Assembly (NCBI GenBank): GCA_947561715.1
Contig: OX387197.1
Span: 17,716,266-17,780,265, forward strand
Length of the DNA stretch: 64,000 nt
DNA from: Ascidia mentula
Lineage: Eukaryota; Chordata; Ascidiacea; Phlebobranchia; Ascidiidae
Direction: 5' to 3'
Below are positions 1 to 11,250 of this stretch, piece after piece. Position numbers and translations under genes: made by a program. Each line of letters begins with the position of its first letter. The stretch's first letter is position 1. The notes beneath the pieces were generated by a model that was given only the letters and a program-made list of their open reading frames with translations, was not told the DNA's origin and ran no database searches.

Positions 1-1387
1 TTGAAGTTTGTTAATAGGCCTTGAAAACAATTAAAAAATTATGTTATTACTTTCTAAGCAACCACCTTGGGTCGCAAAAACACTTGACAGAAAAGTCATA
101 CTTGCAAAGCTCAGCGTGTGTTTGTGCTTTAAGGATGTTGGGAATTTCGGCGACTCCCGCATCGTAAAGATCCATGATCACTTGGTTGTCGCATACTGGA
201 TTTTTGAAGGTCAAGTTCAAGTTTAAACTTGCCAGCAACTGAGGGACGGTTTGTAGATAAGGGGAGTTGCTTTGAAGACAGGCAGTGCTGACAATATCGT
301 TCCTAATGGTTGTGTCCAACAAAGAAGGAGGAAAAAGAAGGTCGAACAAATCGTTGAGGCTGGTGATGTGGTCTGCATAACGTATGGCTATCTAAAAATA
401 AAAATATATTGATGATCAATAAATGGAGAAAGGGCAGTTAAAACGTTTAATAGCTTTGCAGAAAATATATCAGTATATCAATGCAAGCATCTAGTTAAAA
501 ATATAAAACTTTCCATAACAACAATACCACATTATGTTGCGTGGATTTTAAAAATCAATTTTAAAACTGCAAAGATGTGGTTTCTTTAGTATCAATACAA
601 ACCTATTTGCTACTGGAGAATGTGCCGAACTCGTTACCTGATAAATGGGCCGAAGAGTAACGGGAAGTGAGTCCAAGATAGTCGGACAGTAACCGATGAG
701 ACAAGTTTTCATTTCCATGGTGCCACATGTCAACGCCTCGTCGATGTTTGTACTGCAACCAAATGTAAACATAACGGATATATTTGCAAAGCACATAGGC
801 TACTTTGTACTTTGAAAGAATCTTCTAAGACACTTACATGCACTGTTGAGTCCCCTGGTAAGGATAACCGGTCAAGAGCGTGTCAACACATGCAATAACT
901 TTGCTGTACACCTCTCTTACAGTGCACATGGGTAGTACTTGAATATCTGGAATCAAAAATTTTTATTGGTAAAATATCGTTTTCTAACACAATTCAACTG
1001 CAAAAGGAGGTTCCGCAATGCGAACAATAACAAAAATCATCCATCTACATGCTGTTTTATAATTAGTGTTCACTGTACGCTTCGATGCGGTTTGTACGAT
1101 TGGAAAAATCTGTCAGAACGTCTGAACCAACCACCAAGAAAGAAACCTGATCGACATTCGTGACCAGGATAACTTGGATTCCACTCCGGTGGTAAAAAAG
1201 CAACCAAAAATTTATCGGTCTTTAGCTCCACTTACCGTTTTGTGCTACTTGGCCAGAACATCCGCAAAGGTGCTGCATAACGTGTGAGTACAGCTAGGAT
1301 TGCCAGTGACACCGTATCGGGCCGCTACATCTGAACAAGTGGTACTTGCTGTCGGAGGGTAACATCCTCCCACCTGATTTGTCATCC
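1..1387 (-). pseudogene. Copy A: truncated, frameshifted member of the GPI-anchored ectoprotein array
   Basis: Remains of an eight-exon gene like copies B-E. Visible pieces on the minus strand: start of exon 7 (1-19, cut by the window edge), exon 6 (102-391), exon 5 (638-752), exon 4 (838-946) and exon 3 (1236-1387). Exons 4-6 keep open frames, correct phases and GT/AG sites; exon 6 has a 9-bp in-frame insertion relative to B-E. Exon 3 is 152 bp against 177 bp in copy C: a 25-bp deletion between CGC repeats near 1252 shifts the frame and brings an immediate TAG. Exons 1 and 2 and the promoter are missing, because sequence just 5' of exon 3 jumps at about 1399 to DNA that in copy C lies 807 bp further upstream (11511). 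No intact product is possible without another promoter and start. Exon 8 would lie left of the window. Confidence 0.85.
1090..1203 (+). repeat. Degraded tRNA-derived SINE in copy A intron 3
   Basis: Aligns by eye, with many mismatches, to the well-preserved SINE at 20590-20705: the block reading AACCTGATC..ATTCGTG.CCAGGATA, then the degraded B-box region, then a short A-run at about 1194-1199. The same relic sits at the orthologous place in copy C (10375-10484), so it predates the duplication that made A and C. Confidence 0.5.
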
Positions 1388-3444
1388 CTATAGCATACAA
1401 AAATGAGTTTGACCAGAGGTTTCCCTCATGTATGTTCAGCATTTCTAACATTCTTCGGCCCTAAACCTAAAAAACAACAGTCTGCAGTTTGTTTTAAGCG
1501 CAGTGTTGCATACGCAACGCTTTAGACCAATACGATGGTTACGAGCTTGTCGCAGAATATAACAAAACCAATTCCTCAGCATCCGTAAAAAGTACGGCGA
1601 TAAAACTAAGCATGGGGCGCCAAAGGAATCTGGTAAAATCAAAATGTCACACTTAAACCTTGCCAAAAATAACAGTTTTATTGAGCGGTAAACTCTTTCT
1701 CCCATCAGTCACAAACACTTTCCATTTCAATTTTTGGAAAACATCGAGAAGGAACTATTCGAACTAAGCATGGGCCACCAATTAAACTCTTCTTTTCAAC
1801 TCCCTTGTCTTAAACGCAACAAAATAAAACTTTACGGCACCTGTTCGAAGAATTAGGTCCTATCAAATACGCGGCTTGTTAGAACATGTTTTGTTACTAC
1901 TTAATTACGACGGATGTTTGCGTTTTCGGACTCACCGTCAAACACACAAAGCAAGTTTAGGGAAAGCAGACATTTACGATTCTATCGTTGTTGTAAACCC
2001 AAAGTGGAATAGTCCTTGGTTGGTGAGCCGACAAGACCGGCATGAGATCTAGAGGTGGAAACCGTGTAATGTCTGCCAGAACCGAATATTTTACAGTATT
2101 TTATTACTTTTACAGAACACTATATTTATCATTCCTTTCAACTTCACGTTTAAGATAAACGAAAGCGGCGTAATGCGCTAAGGAAGCAAAGAAACTGAAG
2201 CATTGAAGCTAAAGTTACCTTGCTTGTTGTTAACAACGAAAAACAGACTGAATTAAACCCAAATGTTTTTGCTGCCTAATGCTTTGACAAACTTTCAAAC
2301 AACAAACTCGGCGCGTTTGCATCATTTTGGAGCCCGATCGTGAGAAATTATAGACGCTGTTGCTGGTCATGATATTTGTGAGCTGGGAATGACAAATTGT
2401 CCTTTATCTTCAAATGATAACTCCAGTATTCCTTGAGCTGCTGTTGCTGCCAGGCATGATGTAATCTGCAACAACACTGACTATCTGGCACACAAAATAA
2501 ATGCAGATTGTATTACCGATCTGATGCTTCCTGATCATATAATAATCAGATGCGCCTTTCAAACTAATTGCAACCCAATCTGATGGATAAAACATTATAT
2601 TTGTTTCAGGACTTTATTTCAAATTTGCTTTAAAGCCAAGGGTTGTATGTTTCTGACAATCTTTGGCCTCCAGGAAATACCCCAGCAGTAAACTAAACTA
2701 ACATCAGTAAAACGAAGTACTTTTATACAAACCTTCGGACAATAGTTGCACAATTACTGCAATTGGTAAGTCTTTTTAAAGCAGCAAGTCTCTTATTTAT
2801 GTCAGCAGATCTATTGACAAAAATCTATTTTTCTGATTTAGGCATCATTAATTTATTATTCAAATAGAATTATAAATTATTCTGCGAATTTTATCCTAAA
2901 GGATACGAACTCGCGTCCTGAATTGTCCGCTTCTTGACATTGCGTTCAACTCTGTAGCTATCAATATCAGCGCACACACGTCTCAACATTTTGCATTACA
3001 AGCCGAGACGAGTTTGCTTGCAAAAAAATGTAACTGTTTCCTGATAAATTTTAATAAGCGTAATCGTTTTTTCTAACTACATTTCCTGACATAAGTTAGG
3101 GGTTTTGTTAGGTTGCCTAAAAAGACATACTAATCTGCAGACAATAGTTTCCTCAAAAGATACATGAGTTTCTCTATTTACTTACAGCAGTTTTAATAAT
3201 AAATCCGAATGTGTTGTTCCTAATTAATTTATTACACAAATTGAAAAAATATATTGCTAAAATATTTAATGTGTACGGAAACGTGAAGACATGCCGGAAA
3301 AGCATGAAAAGACAAACAAGAATACTTTCGTCCGTACCAACGAATATTTAAAATCTCATTTAAAGTGAAGGTGACACATATTATACTCTAAACTACACAT
3401 GCAGCTGAAATCAAACAATTGTCGCTGGTCGTTGTAGTTCTAAA
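1388..3444. other. Intergenic spacer A-B
   Basis: No gene seen. From about 1399 onward it is collinear and nearly identical with 11511-13486 (spacer C-D), apart from small indels such as a roughly 40-bp stretch around 2365-2405 that differs at 12465-12485. It contains the 3' flank of copy B. The short open frames here have no splice context and are not conserved as proteins between the two spacer copies. Confidence 0.7.
3228..3233 (-). promoter_or_regulatory. Candidate poly(A) signal of copy B
   Basis: AATAAA on the minus strand about 210 bp past the copy B stop codon; preserved at 13270-13275 behind copy D. The position suits a short 3' UTR. Confidence 0.4.
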
Positions 3445-5725
3445 TTACAGGGCCGCTGCAGTGAGGCCCGCAATCGCTACAAGATACAACGATTGCTGTA
3501 AGAACTTATGCTTCAATCCAGCTACCCCTGAAGTCGTGGAGGCGCCTGGACCCTGAGTCACAGCTACAGAGGAGGAGGACCCGACTGTAGAAGCGCTGGA
3601 ATCCTGGGTCGTAGCTGAATGAATGAATAAGTATACATGTGCTTAAAAAACAAATATGCACAATCGAACTGTATTCTTGATGGACGTCAAACTTTCTAGA
3701 TTAAACTTCTTTCGTAAATAATTACATTCACATATAACTTACATCCGCATCCAGGGAACACAAACGTCGTCATCAAATCCACGGCAATGTCAATTCCCTT
3801 CTCAATCTCAGGAAAGAGTGATGAGTAGTAGGAGGGGATGATTGGACGGAGAAGTTCGATCACAGCTGTTTTATTGCATCTGGTCTGCCACATGTTGACC
3901 GTCATGGTTTGCAGTTTGTTGATTGGCCTTAAAAAGCAAACAAAGAAATGTCGTGATCGAATAGTGAGCAACAGAATATGCCCAGAAAATCAAACAGATT
4001 TTTGGGGGGTATAATCTCTACATGAAAGCTTACGTGCAAAGTTCCGCGTGTGTTTGTGCGTTAAGGATGTTGGGAATTTCGGCGACTCCCGCGTCGTAAA
4101 GATCCATGATCACTTGGTTGTCACATACTGGATTTTCGAAGGTCAAGTTCACGTTTAAACTTCCTAGCAACTGAGTGACATTTTGAAGATAAGGAGAGTT
4201 GCTTTGAAGACATACAGTGTTGATAATATCGTTCCTAATGGTGGCGTTAGTTAGCTGAACACCATCGAACAAAGCGTTGAGGCTGGTGAAGTTGGCTGAT
4301 ATCCGTACAACTTCCTGTAGTAAATACCAAACATAACAATGATCGATAGTTTATAGATCGGTTAAAGGTCTGCATTGAAAATATTTCAGAAGCCCTGGTT
4401 TTCAATATTCCACCCATTTTATGCCTTCAACTTTGTTTTGTTAACGTTAGGATGTGACGCAGGTGCTGAACTCTTTACCTGATAAATAGGCCGAAGAGCA
4501 ACGGGAAGTGAGTCTAAGATGGTTGGACAGTAACCGGTGAGACAAGTTTCTATCTCACGGATGCCACACGCCATCGCCGCGTCGATGTTTGTACTGAAAA
4601 CAAAAGCAAATATATGTGTTTTCGCAAAAACATTCTTAATTCTTTCAGTAATTATCTTTGGACACTTACAGACACTGTTGAGTCCCCTGGTAAGGATAAC
4701 CGGTCAAGAGCGTGTCAACACATGCAATAACTTTGCTGTACGACTCTCTTACAGTGCACATGGGGAGTACTTGAATATCTGTAAACGTAAACTTTCTTTT
4801 GATAAAATATCGTCATGAAAGGACGTTGAGAAAGGAAAGATTTGCGAAAACGTTTAGAACTGAAATGATGCAACTCAATATTATTTCGTATTGTTTTGTT
4901 GTTGTTGCTGAAAGGCATTTCGTAAAGATTCTGTCGACTTTAGTTTACCGACGTTACATCTGCTATTTTATCCGCCCACGTTCAATTGTGCCAAAAGGGA
5001 ATGTTCTTTGCAATTTAATTAGAGTGTCATTTTTCTTTGCTGTAGACTACCATATTTCGCAATTTAACACCTAGCCTTGTTGCCGGTCTTTAGCTCCACC
5101 TACCGTTTTGTGCTACTTGACCAGGACATCCGCTGGGTACTACAGGAGAGTTACATGCAAAGGTGCTGCATTCGGTGTGCGTACAGTTATGATGGCCAGT
5201 GACGTTGTATTGGTTCGCCAAATATGGACATGTGGTGTTTCCTCCCGATAAGAAACATCCCCCAGTCTGGGTCATCACTATCAAAATTGTGTTGTTATTT
5301 TTCGAATTATACTTTTTAGACTTGTAGTGAATGACGTTAGTGTGGACCAACCGACGCCAGTTGTTCCTGCATCGCTGTAGAAAACCGTGCTCTCGCAAGT
5401 TTGGTTTGCGGCGCAGATTGCTCCCATGTAGGTATCCGCCGACACTGAACCAGTAGCGAGTGCAGTGGCTCTCTTTCCGGAGTGACAAACGATCTGAGCT
5501 GAGAAATAATTAAACAAAATAAAAGGCCTCCTGTTTGTGCAAACAAACTTTATATTTGATAAACATGATTAGTTGGATCACCCAACTTTACAAATTAAAA
5601 CAAATATATTCAATTAATTTTACGAATGATTTGCATGACACATCTTGTCAAACTTCGTACTTACCGTTTACGGTTCTAAAAATGAATATCACCAACACAC
5701 TCAGAGGCGCAACATGAGATTTCAT
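3445..5725 (-). CDS. Copy B: secreted, cysteine-rich, probably GPI-anchored ectoprotein (413 aa, 8 exons)
   Basis: Exons on the minus strand: 5665-5725, 5352-5498, 5104-5277, 4670-4778, 4479-4593, 4034-4314, 3743-3927, 3445-3614. Joined CDS is 1242 bp with intron phases 1-1-1-2-0-2-1 and GT/AG borders. Exon 1 is a signal peptide beginning MKSHVAPLSVLVIF. Exons 2-7 form the ectodomain with cysteines distributed 3-6-3-3-3-2 (20 in all) and about eight N-glycosylation sequons. Exon 8 gives a Ser/Thr-rich stalk, a small-residue stretch (SGVAG) and a hydrophobic C-terminal tail ending AIAGLTAAAL with no cytoplasmic segment, the form of a GPI-attachment signal. Exons 4-7 are predicted mostly helical. 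I do not recognise the family. Nearly identical to copy D, 10.04 kb away. The intron 2 donor is the unusual GTTGGT in every copy. Confidence 0.85.
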
Positions 5726-5855
5726 GTTTTTATTTCTAAACTAAGTTGTTTTAACACAACGTTTTTGTTTGGAATTCCTGTAGTAGTACTATCATAATCT
5801 TCAAATTAATAAAATAAATAACCGCTCACCATTACCTATGAATTGCCAACAAAGC

Positions 5856-5889
5856 ATGCAAATATATGAGGTTGTTAAGATATTATATA
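5856..5889 (-). promoter_or_regulatory. Putative core promoter of copy B: TATA box and octamer
   Basis: Reading the minus strand, TATATAA (5883-5889) is followed about 20 bp later by ATTTGCAT (5856-5863), the POU octamer. This lies 130-165 bp upstream of the copy B ATG, about where a transcription start would be expected. Copy D has both at 15905-15911 and 15878-15885. Use as a promoter is inferred from spacing only. Confidence 0.35.
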
Positions 5890-8077
5890 TGGCGCTTGGG
5901 TAAATTTATCTGCTAAACTCTTTCACCAAGCTGACCATAAGACATTGCTGACACAATCAACTTGCTTGCTACAAGATATCCTTTTGTTGCCTTGAAAAAT
6001 ACACTAAAATATCTTCATTGTATATCGAACTTCAGATGGTGGAATTCGGAGGTTAATCTTTCAAACTGAGGCCCAAACCTGTTCGTGATGGGTTAGGGGC
6101 GGATACTGTTTACTCACCAATAAGCACTCGTCCCGTACGTTTATTGTTCTATTCTTCTGACAGGTAACGTTCCTTTTCAACGCATTGTTACGGTGATCGG
6201 CCTCAAGGGGAATCGCGTATTGAAAAATGGGACGCACAAATAAAAGTTGCGCAATAGTTCCTTTGACTCTCGGCTGGTATTCTTCTCGCTTAGTTTACCC
6301 TGTTTGCTCAATTCACGAAAAAATTTTGATTTACCGTTGTCTGTATTGCTAACTTACTTTTAATTCCTGCGTAATACTTTTCTATTGCTACAATAACATT
6401 GGCATTTTTTTGATTGAGTTTAAATGCAAATATGAGGTTGTGTAGTGCGTATAACTACGTTTGCAGAAAAATTATTGCGTACATAAACCGATTTTCTCTA
6501 ACAGCACCAAAATATCTGAAGGTATGCGTTTTTTTAACATGTGTGAGCAAAAAAAGTAAGCGCATGTGTTGTTCCTTTTGTAATGGAAATCGCGGTAAAA
6601 TCTTGTATTGTCTTAGAAATGGACACAAGAATACTTGCAATAATAATTCCTGTTGGTTTCTCCCGTGTCTGCGCTCTTTTCTGATTTGACTCGTGACATG
6701 TTAGCTTATTGCTGCTGGTAACTACACCAGGCGCTTGTGGATACGAAAAACACGTTCTCACATGTTCCCATTAAAGCCCATCAAGGTATTTATTATGTAT
6801 TCAAAACCATTCTTCGGAAAACTCCGAACACACACAATACCACAATGCTCGTCGTCTATGGCTTCAGTGCCTTTTGTTTGAGGTTCAAGTTTTTTATTGT
6901 CTGCTGTGTATGCCCAAGACAACAAGCACAAAATTAATTTGTTAACATTGACATTCTTAAACATGTCACACACAACAAGTTGCGCAATCTTAGCTTCCAG
7001 AAACTACACTAATGTGTGGCCAAACTTTTCCCAATTAAGCAAAATAAACAAATGGTCCAGTGACCAGAACACAGCAGATAGAAAACAGAGGCAAACTTTT
7101 ACACAATCAGACACTACAAAACACAGAAGTATGAATCTTACAAACACGGTTAAATTAGCACACGCGTGTTTTTATGTATGGTTACGTATTATATAAAGTA
7201 CACAACAACAAAGTAGTTTTGCAAAAATTTGCAAATACGTATTTGGCGCCGGTTAATCTTTGAAAATATTTTCTTTGTAGTGTCTTCACGTATGAATTCG
7301 TGACAATGTGGACAACACAAGCTTCTTTTGCTGTGATTGGACCAACAGATCTAGGGCGTCTAATTATACACGATAACTTCTTTGACGAGGTAGTGGTAAA
7401 ATAATCAAGAAATCAAGCGTGGTGTGCATACTCTAAACAAACAAAGAAACAAACAAACAAGGGTATTCGTTGCACAGTTAGACCTAATAACTGCATGAAA
7501 CTGCTTTTTGTGCTTTAATAATGCAGGACAGTAAAGTTTATGTTTGGCAACACGAAATTTTGTTTGATACCGATGGTAAAATAAACACAAAATCCTATTA
7601 AATATAATCGAATGTGAATTGCGTCGTTACACTAATCTAAGTGTGTATGCATGCTTCGCAATATTTTCGTCATAGTTTCCATGCTTAGATGTACTTTTGA
7701 ATATATCAGAATTTGTACAATCTCCTATTGTATTAGTATCAAGGTAAGTTTATAGTAAGTTTATACTTGACACGTTTTGCATATTTTCGTGCTGAATAAT
7801 ACCACCACACATAATAATGACAGAAACCGCATACCCGTAAGAACCCACGTATTGACGTCGGAGATTGTGCAATGTGTTACTATTAATACATTGCATTGGG
7901 TCATGCGATAGCAACGGGCGATTACGCTTGACAAACATTCCAGGCAGGTTGTCAGTTTGCGTGCAAAAAAAGCACAATGTTGACCTCAGTAAGTAAGAAT
8001 GTTTTAGGATACTGCATTTAACTCATTTTATGCACCACCCGCCAGGTGGGAGACTTTTATCGTCAAAGTTGGGTAAT

Positions 8078-8192
8078 ACCAACCTACAATCATTGGTAAA
8101 GCGCCCGACCCATATGCCAAGAAGAAAAACCTGATCAGAATTCGTGGCCAGGATATCCTGGGTTCATATCCCGGTATGGTCAAAAAAATATA
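8078..8192 (+). repeat. Degraded tRNA-derived SINE
   Basis: Matches the SINE at 20590-20705 in plus orientation: CCCGACCCATAT, then AACCTGATC, ATTCGTGGCCAGGATATCC, a B-box-like GGGTTCATATCCCGG, and an A-run at about 8185. The partner copy in the D-E spacer is at 18107-18210, so the insertion predates the segmental duplication. Confidence 0.65.
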
Positions 8193-8938
8193 ACCCGCTT
8201 TCCCGCTTAACCATAAAACAAAATATTTATCATATGCTAGCAAACAATTAGCAAATATTAGTTGCCGGGGTGTTAACCCTTTAAATCTGCCAATGCTATT
8301 AAACTTTAACTGCCTACGATTCTAAACGACGTAAAACATTATTGTTCCTTAACAGTAATAACACCATCGTTTCTTTAGGTCAAACTCAACTTACCAGTCT
8401 CCGAAATTCAATCGTTATATGTATCAGGCCTTTTGTAAATCAAGTTTTGTAACACTTGTGTAAAGCAATCCGATTTATTGCAAAGTAACAAAAAACGGAT
8501 TTATTGTGACAGTGCTGGCCTTCCAGAAAACCCTTCAACAGGCCGACAGATTTTAATGTTTAAATAAACAAAACATCCGTGCGCACAATTTTACTTGAAA
8601 CATCTTGTGTATCTCGTACAACGTGTATCCAGTTTCATTGCCAAGTTAATTTAATGCATGTGATGAAGGCAAAGCAGTTAATACCAGTCTAAAGCAAAAA
8701 TTATGAGCATATATCGGTGTACGTGTAATCAGCAAGAAAAAGGTTAAAAGTATACAGAATTGTTAAGACAAGTCGCAAAAAAGTAGCATGAAAAATCACA
8801 CACCATAAAGTATGATTTTATCCGTGGAATTTATACTTTTTAGTGAAGACATCCAATCGTTTGCAAGGTCGAAAATACACTGAAAACCAAAGCTTATTGC
8901 GGAAATCAAATAGTACCGCTGGTGGTTGTTATTCGAAA

Positions 8939-11250
8939 TTAGAGAGCGGCAGCTGTGAGGGCTGCCACCGCAACAAGATACAGCGACTGCTGAAGGTATT
9001 TTTGTTTCATTCCAGCTACACCTGATGTTGTAGATTCGCCGGGAGCTTGGGTCGGAGCTAAAAATACGAAATATTTTTTTAAAGCATGTGTAATTAGGCA
9101 TTTTCTGGTCCTGATTGAACCACCTGCATGTCCAGCAAATGTATCCATTGTTAGCAATAACATGTATTACTCGCTTTTAAAATTACAAATTACATTCACA
9201 TATAGTTTACATTGACATCCAGGAAAGGTAAATGTCGTCATCAAATCCACGGCAATGTCAATTCCTTTCTCAATTTCAGGAATGAGTGAAGAGTAGTAGG
9301 AGGGGATAATTGGACGGAGAAGTTCGATCACAGCTGTTTTATTGCATCTGGTCTGCCATATGTTGACCGTCATGGTTTGCAGTTTGTTGATTGGCCTCAA
9401 AAAGCACACAAAGAAATGTCGTGATCGAATAGTGAGCAACAGAATATGCCCAGAAAATCAAACAGATTTTTGGTAGGTATAATCTCTACATGAAAGCTTA
9501 CGTGCAAAGTTCCGCGTGTGTTTGTGCGTTAAGGATGTTTGGAATTTCGGCGACTCCCGCGTCGTAAAGATCCATGATCACTTGGTTGTCGCATACTGGA
9601 TTTTCGAAGGTCAAGTTCACGTTAAAAGTTCCTAGCAACTGAGTGACATTTTGAAGATAGGGGGAGTTGCTTTGAAGACAGGCAGTATTGATAATGGCGG
9701 TCCTAATGGTGGTGTCAGTAAGTCTAACAGCGTCGAACAAAGCGTTGAGGCTGGTGAAGTTGGCTGATACCCGTACAATTTCCTGTAAATCACCCAAAAA
9801 ACGTTAATTATTATTATCATGCAGATAAGATGGCGTTGAATTTGACGTAACATTAGAAATGTCGGTAATTTTCAAATGATCAACTAAGCGTCCAAAATCT
9901 AACGTGGATGGTGCATGCGTACCCTTTACCTGATAAATTGGGCGAAGAGCAACAGGAATTGTGTCTAGGATGGTTGGACAGTAACCGGTGAGACAAGTTT
10001 CCATCTCACGGATACCACACGCCATCGCCGCGTCGATGTTTGTTCTGCGAACGAAAGTAAACACATTGGATATTTTCCATCAGCCGATGATTCAATCAAT
10101 ATTTTGAAGACACTTACAGACACTGTTGAGTCCCCTGGTAAGGATAACCGGTCAAGAGCGTGTCAACACATGCAATAACTTTGCTGTATGACTCTCTTAC
10201 AGTGCACATGGGTAGTACTTGAATATCTGGAATCAAAAATTTTTGTTGGTAAAATATCGTTTTCTAACACAACTCAGCTGCAAAAGGAGGTTCCGCAATG
10301 CGAACAATAACTAAAATCATCCATCTACATGCTGTTTTATAATTAGTATTCACTGTACGCTTCGATGCGGTTTGTACGATTGGAAAAATCGGTCAGGGCG
10401 TCCGAACCAACCACCAAGAAAGAAACCTGATCGACATTCGTGACCAGGATAACTTGGATTTCACTCCAGTGGTAAAAAAGCAACCAAAAATTTATCGGTC
10501 TTTAGCTCCACTTACCGTTTTGTGCTACTTGGCCAGAACATCCGCTAGGTACTGCAGGGGAGTTGCACGCAAAGGTGCTGCATAACGTGTGAGTACAGCT
10601 AGGATTGCCAGTGACACCGTATCGGGCCGCTACATCTGAACAAGTGGTACTTGCTGTCGGAGGGTAACATCCTCCCACCTGATTTGTCATCCCTATAGCA
10701 TACATATTTTTACACATTACCTTTAATAATCGTGAGCAATGCCAACAATCGGATTTTTTTATTGTTGAAATTTAAGTTAACTACAAAACGTCGCCCATGC
10801 GGTGGTAAAGTTCGTCAGCAGTTCATTTTTTTTATTTGCACAATAGAGAATAACGTCTGCTTTTATCACGGGCCAAACCAACCAACGCCCGGTGATCCTG
10901 CAAAAATCACGTTCTCGCACTGAGAGTTTGCTTTACAGACTTCTCCCTTGTAGGTATCATAAGAAACTGTCCCAGTTGCGACTGTGGTGATTCTTTGGCC
11001 GAAGTGGCAGACTATTTGTCCTGAGAAAAAAGGAAATAAGGCTTTAAATAATCCATACACTCTGTTTGGTTTATTCACCTCATGTTACCAAAAAGCATAT
11101 TTTAAATTCAATGACATACGTTATATATGTTTCCAGAGCACTTTTCATTTAACAGATATTGCCAATCACAGAAATTTCTATCCTACCGTTTCCAGTGCTA
11201 AAATTGAACACCAGCATCAACACACTTGCGAATACGATCCGAAGTTCCAT
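8939..11250 (-). CDS. Copy C: ectoprotein family member, chimeric A/E gene (395 aa, 8 exons)
   Basis: Exons: 11187-11250, 10883-11020, 10516-10692, 10118-10226, 9930-10044, 9502-9782, 9211-9395, 8939-9057; joined CDS 1188 bp, with the same phases as copy B. Signal peptide exon begins MELRIVFASVLMLVF. Cysteines are 3-6-3-3-3-2 as in B. Exon 2 is 9 bp shorter than in B, D and E. Exon 8 is 119 bp against 170 bp in B and D, so the stalk is 17 residues shorter; the tail ends VAVAALTAAAL. Exons 4-8 and their introns are near-identical to copy E. Exons 2-3, intron 3 and the 5' flank instead match the remains of copy A or are unlike E. The switch lies inside exon 4. Function unknown; surface-anchored by inference. 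Confidence 0.83.
10375..10484 (+). repeat. Degraded tRNA-derived SINE in copy C intron 3
   Basis: Counterpart of the relic at 1090-1203 in copy A, with only a few base differences. It is one of the markers showing that intron 3 of C descends from an A-type gene and not from an E-type gene, whose intron 3 lacks it. Confidence 0.5.

Larger units (their letters stand above)
5726..8938. other. Intergenic spacer B-C
   Basis: No gene seen. Collinear with spacer D-E (15748-19154), with indels and one insertion difference: the inverted-repeat element at 18481-18656 is absent here (empty site near 8450). Contains a SINE relic at 8078-8192. The proximal 170 bp are the 5' flank of copy B and the distal few hundred bp the 3' flank of copy C. 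Confidence 0.7.
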
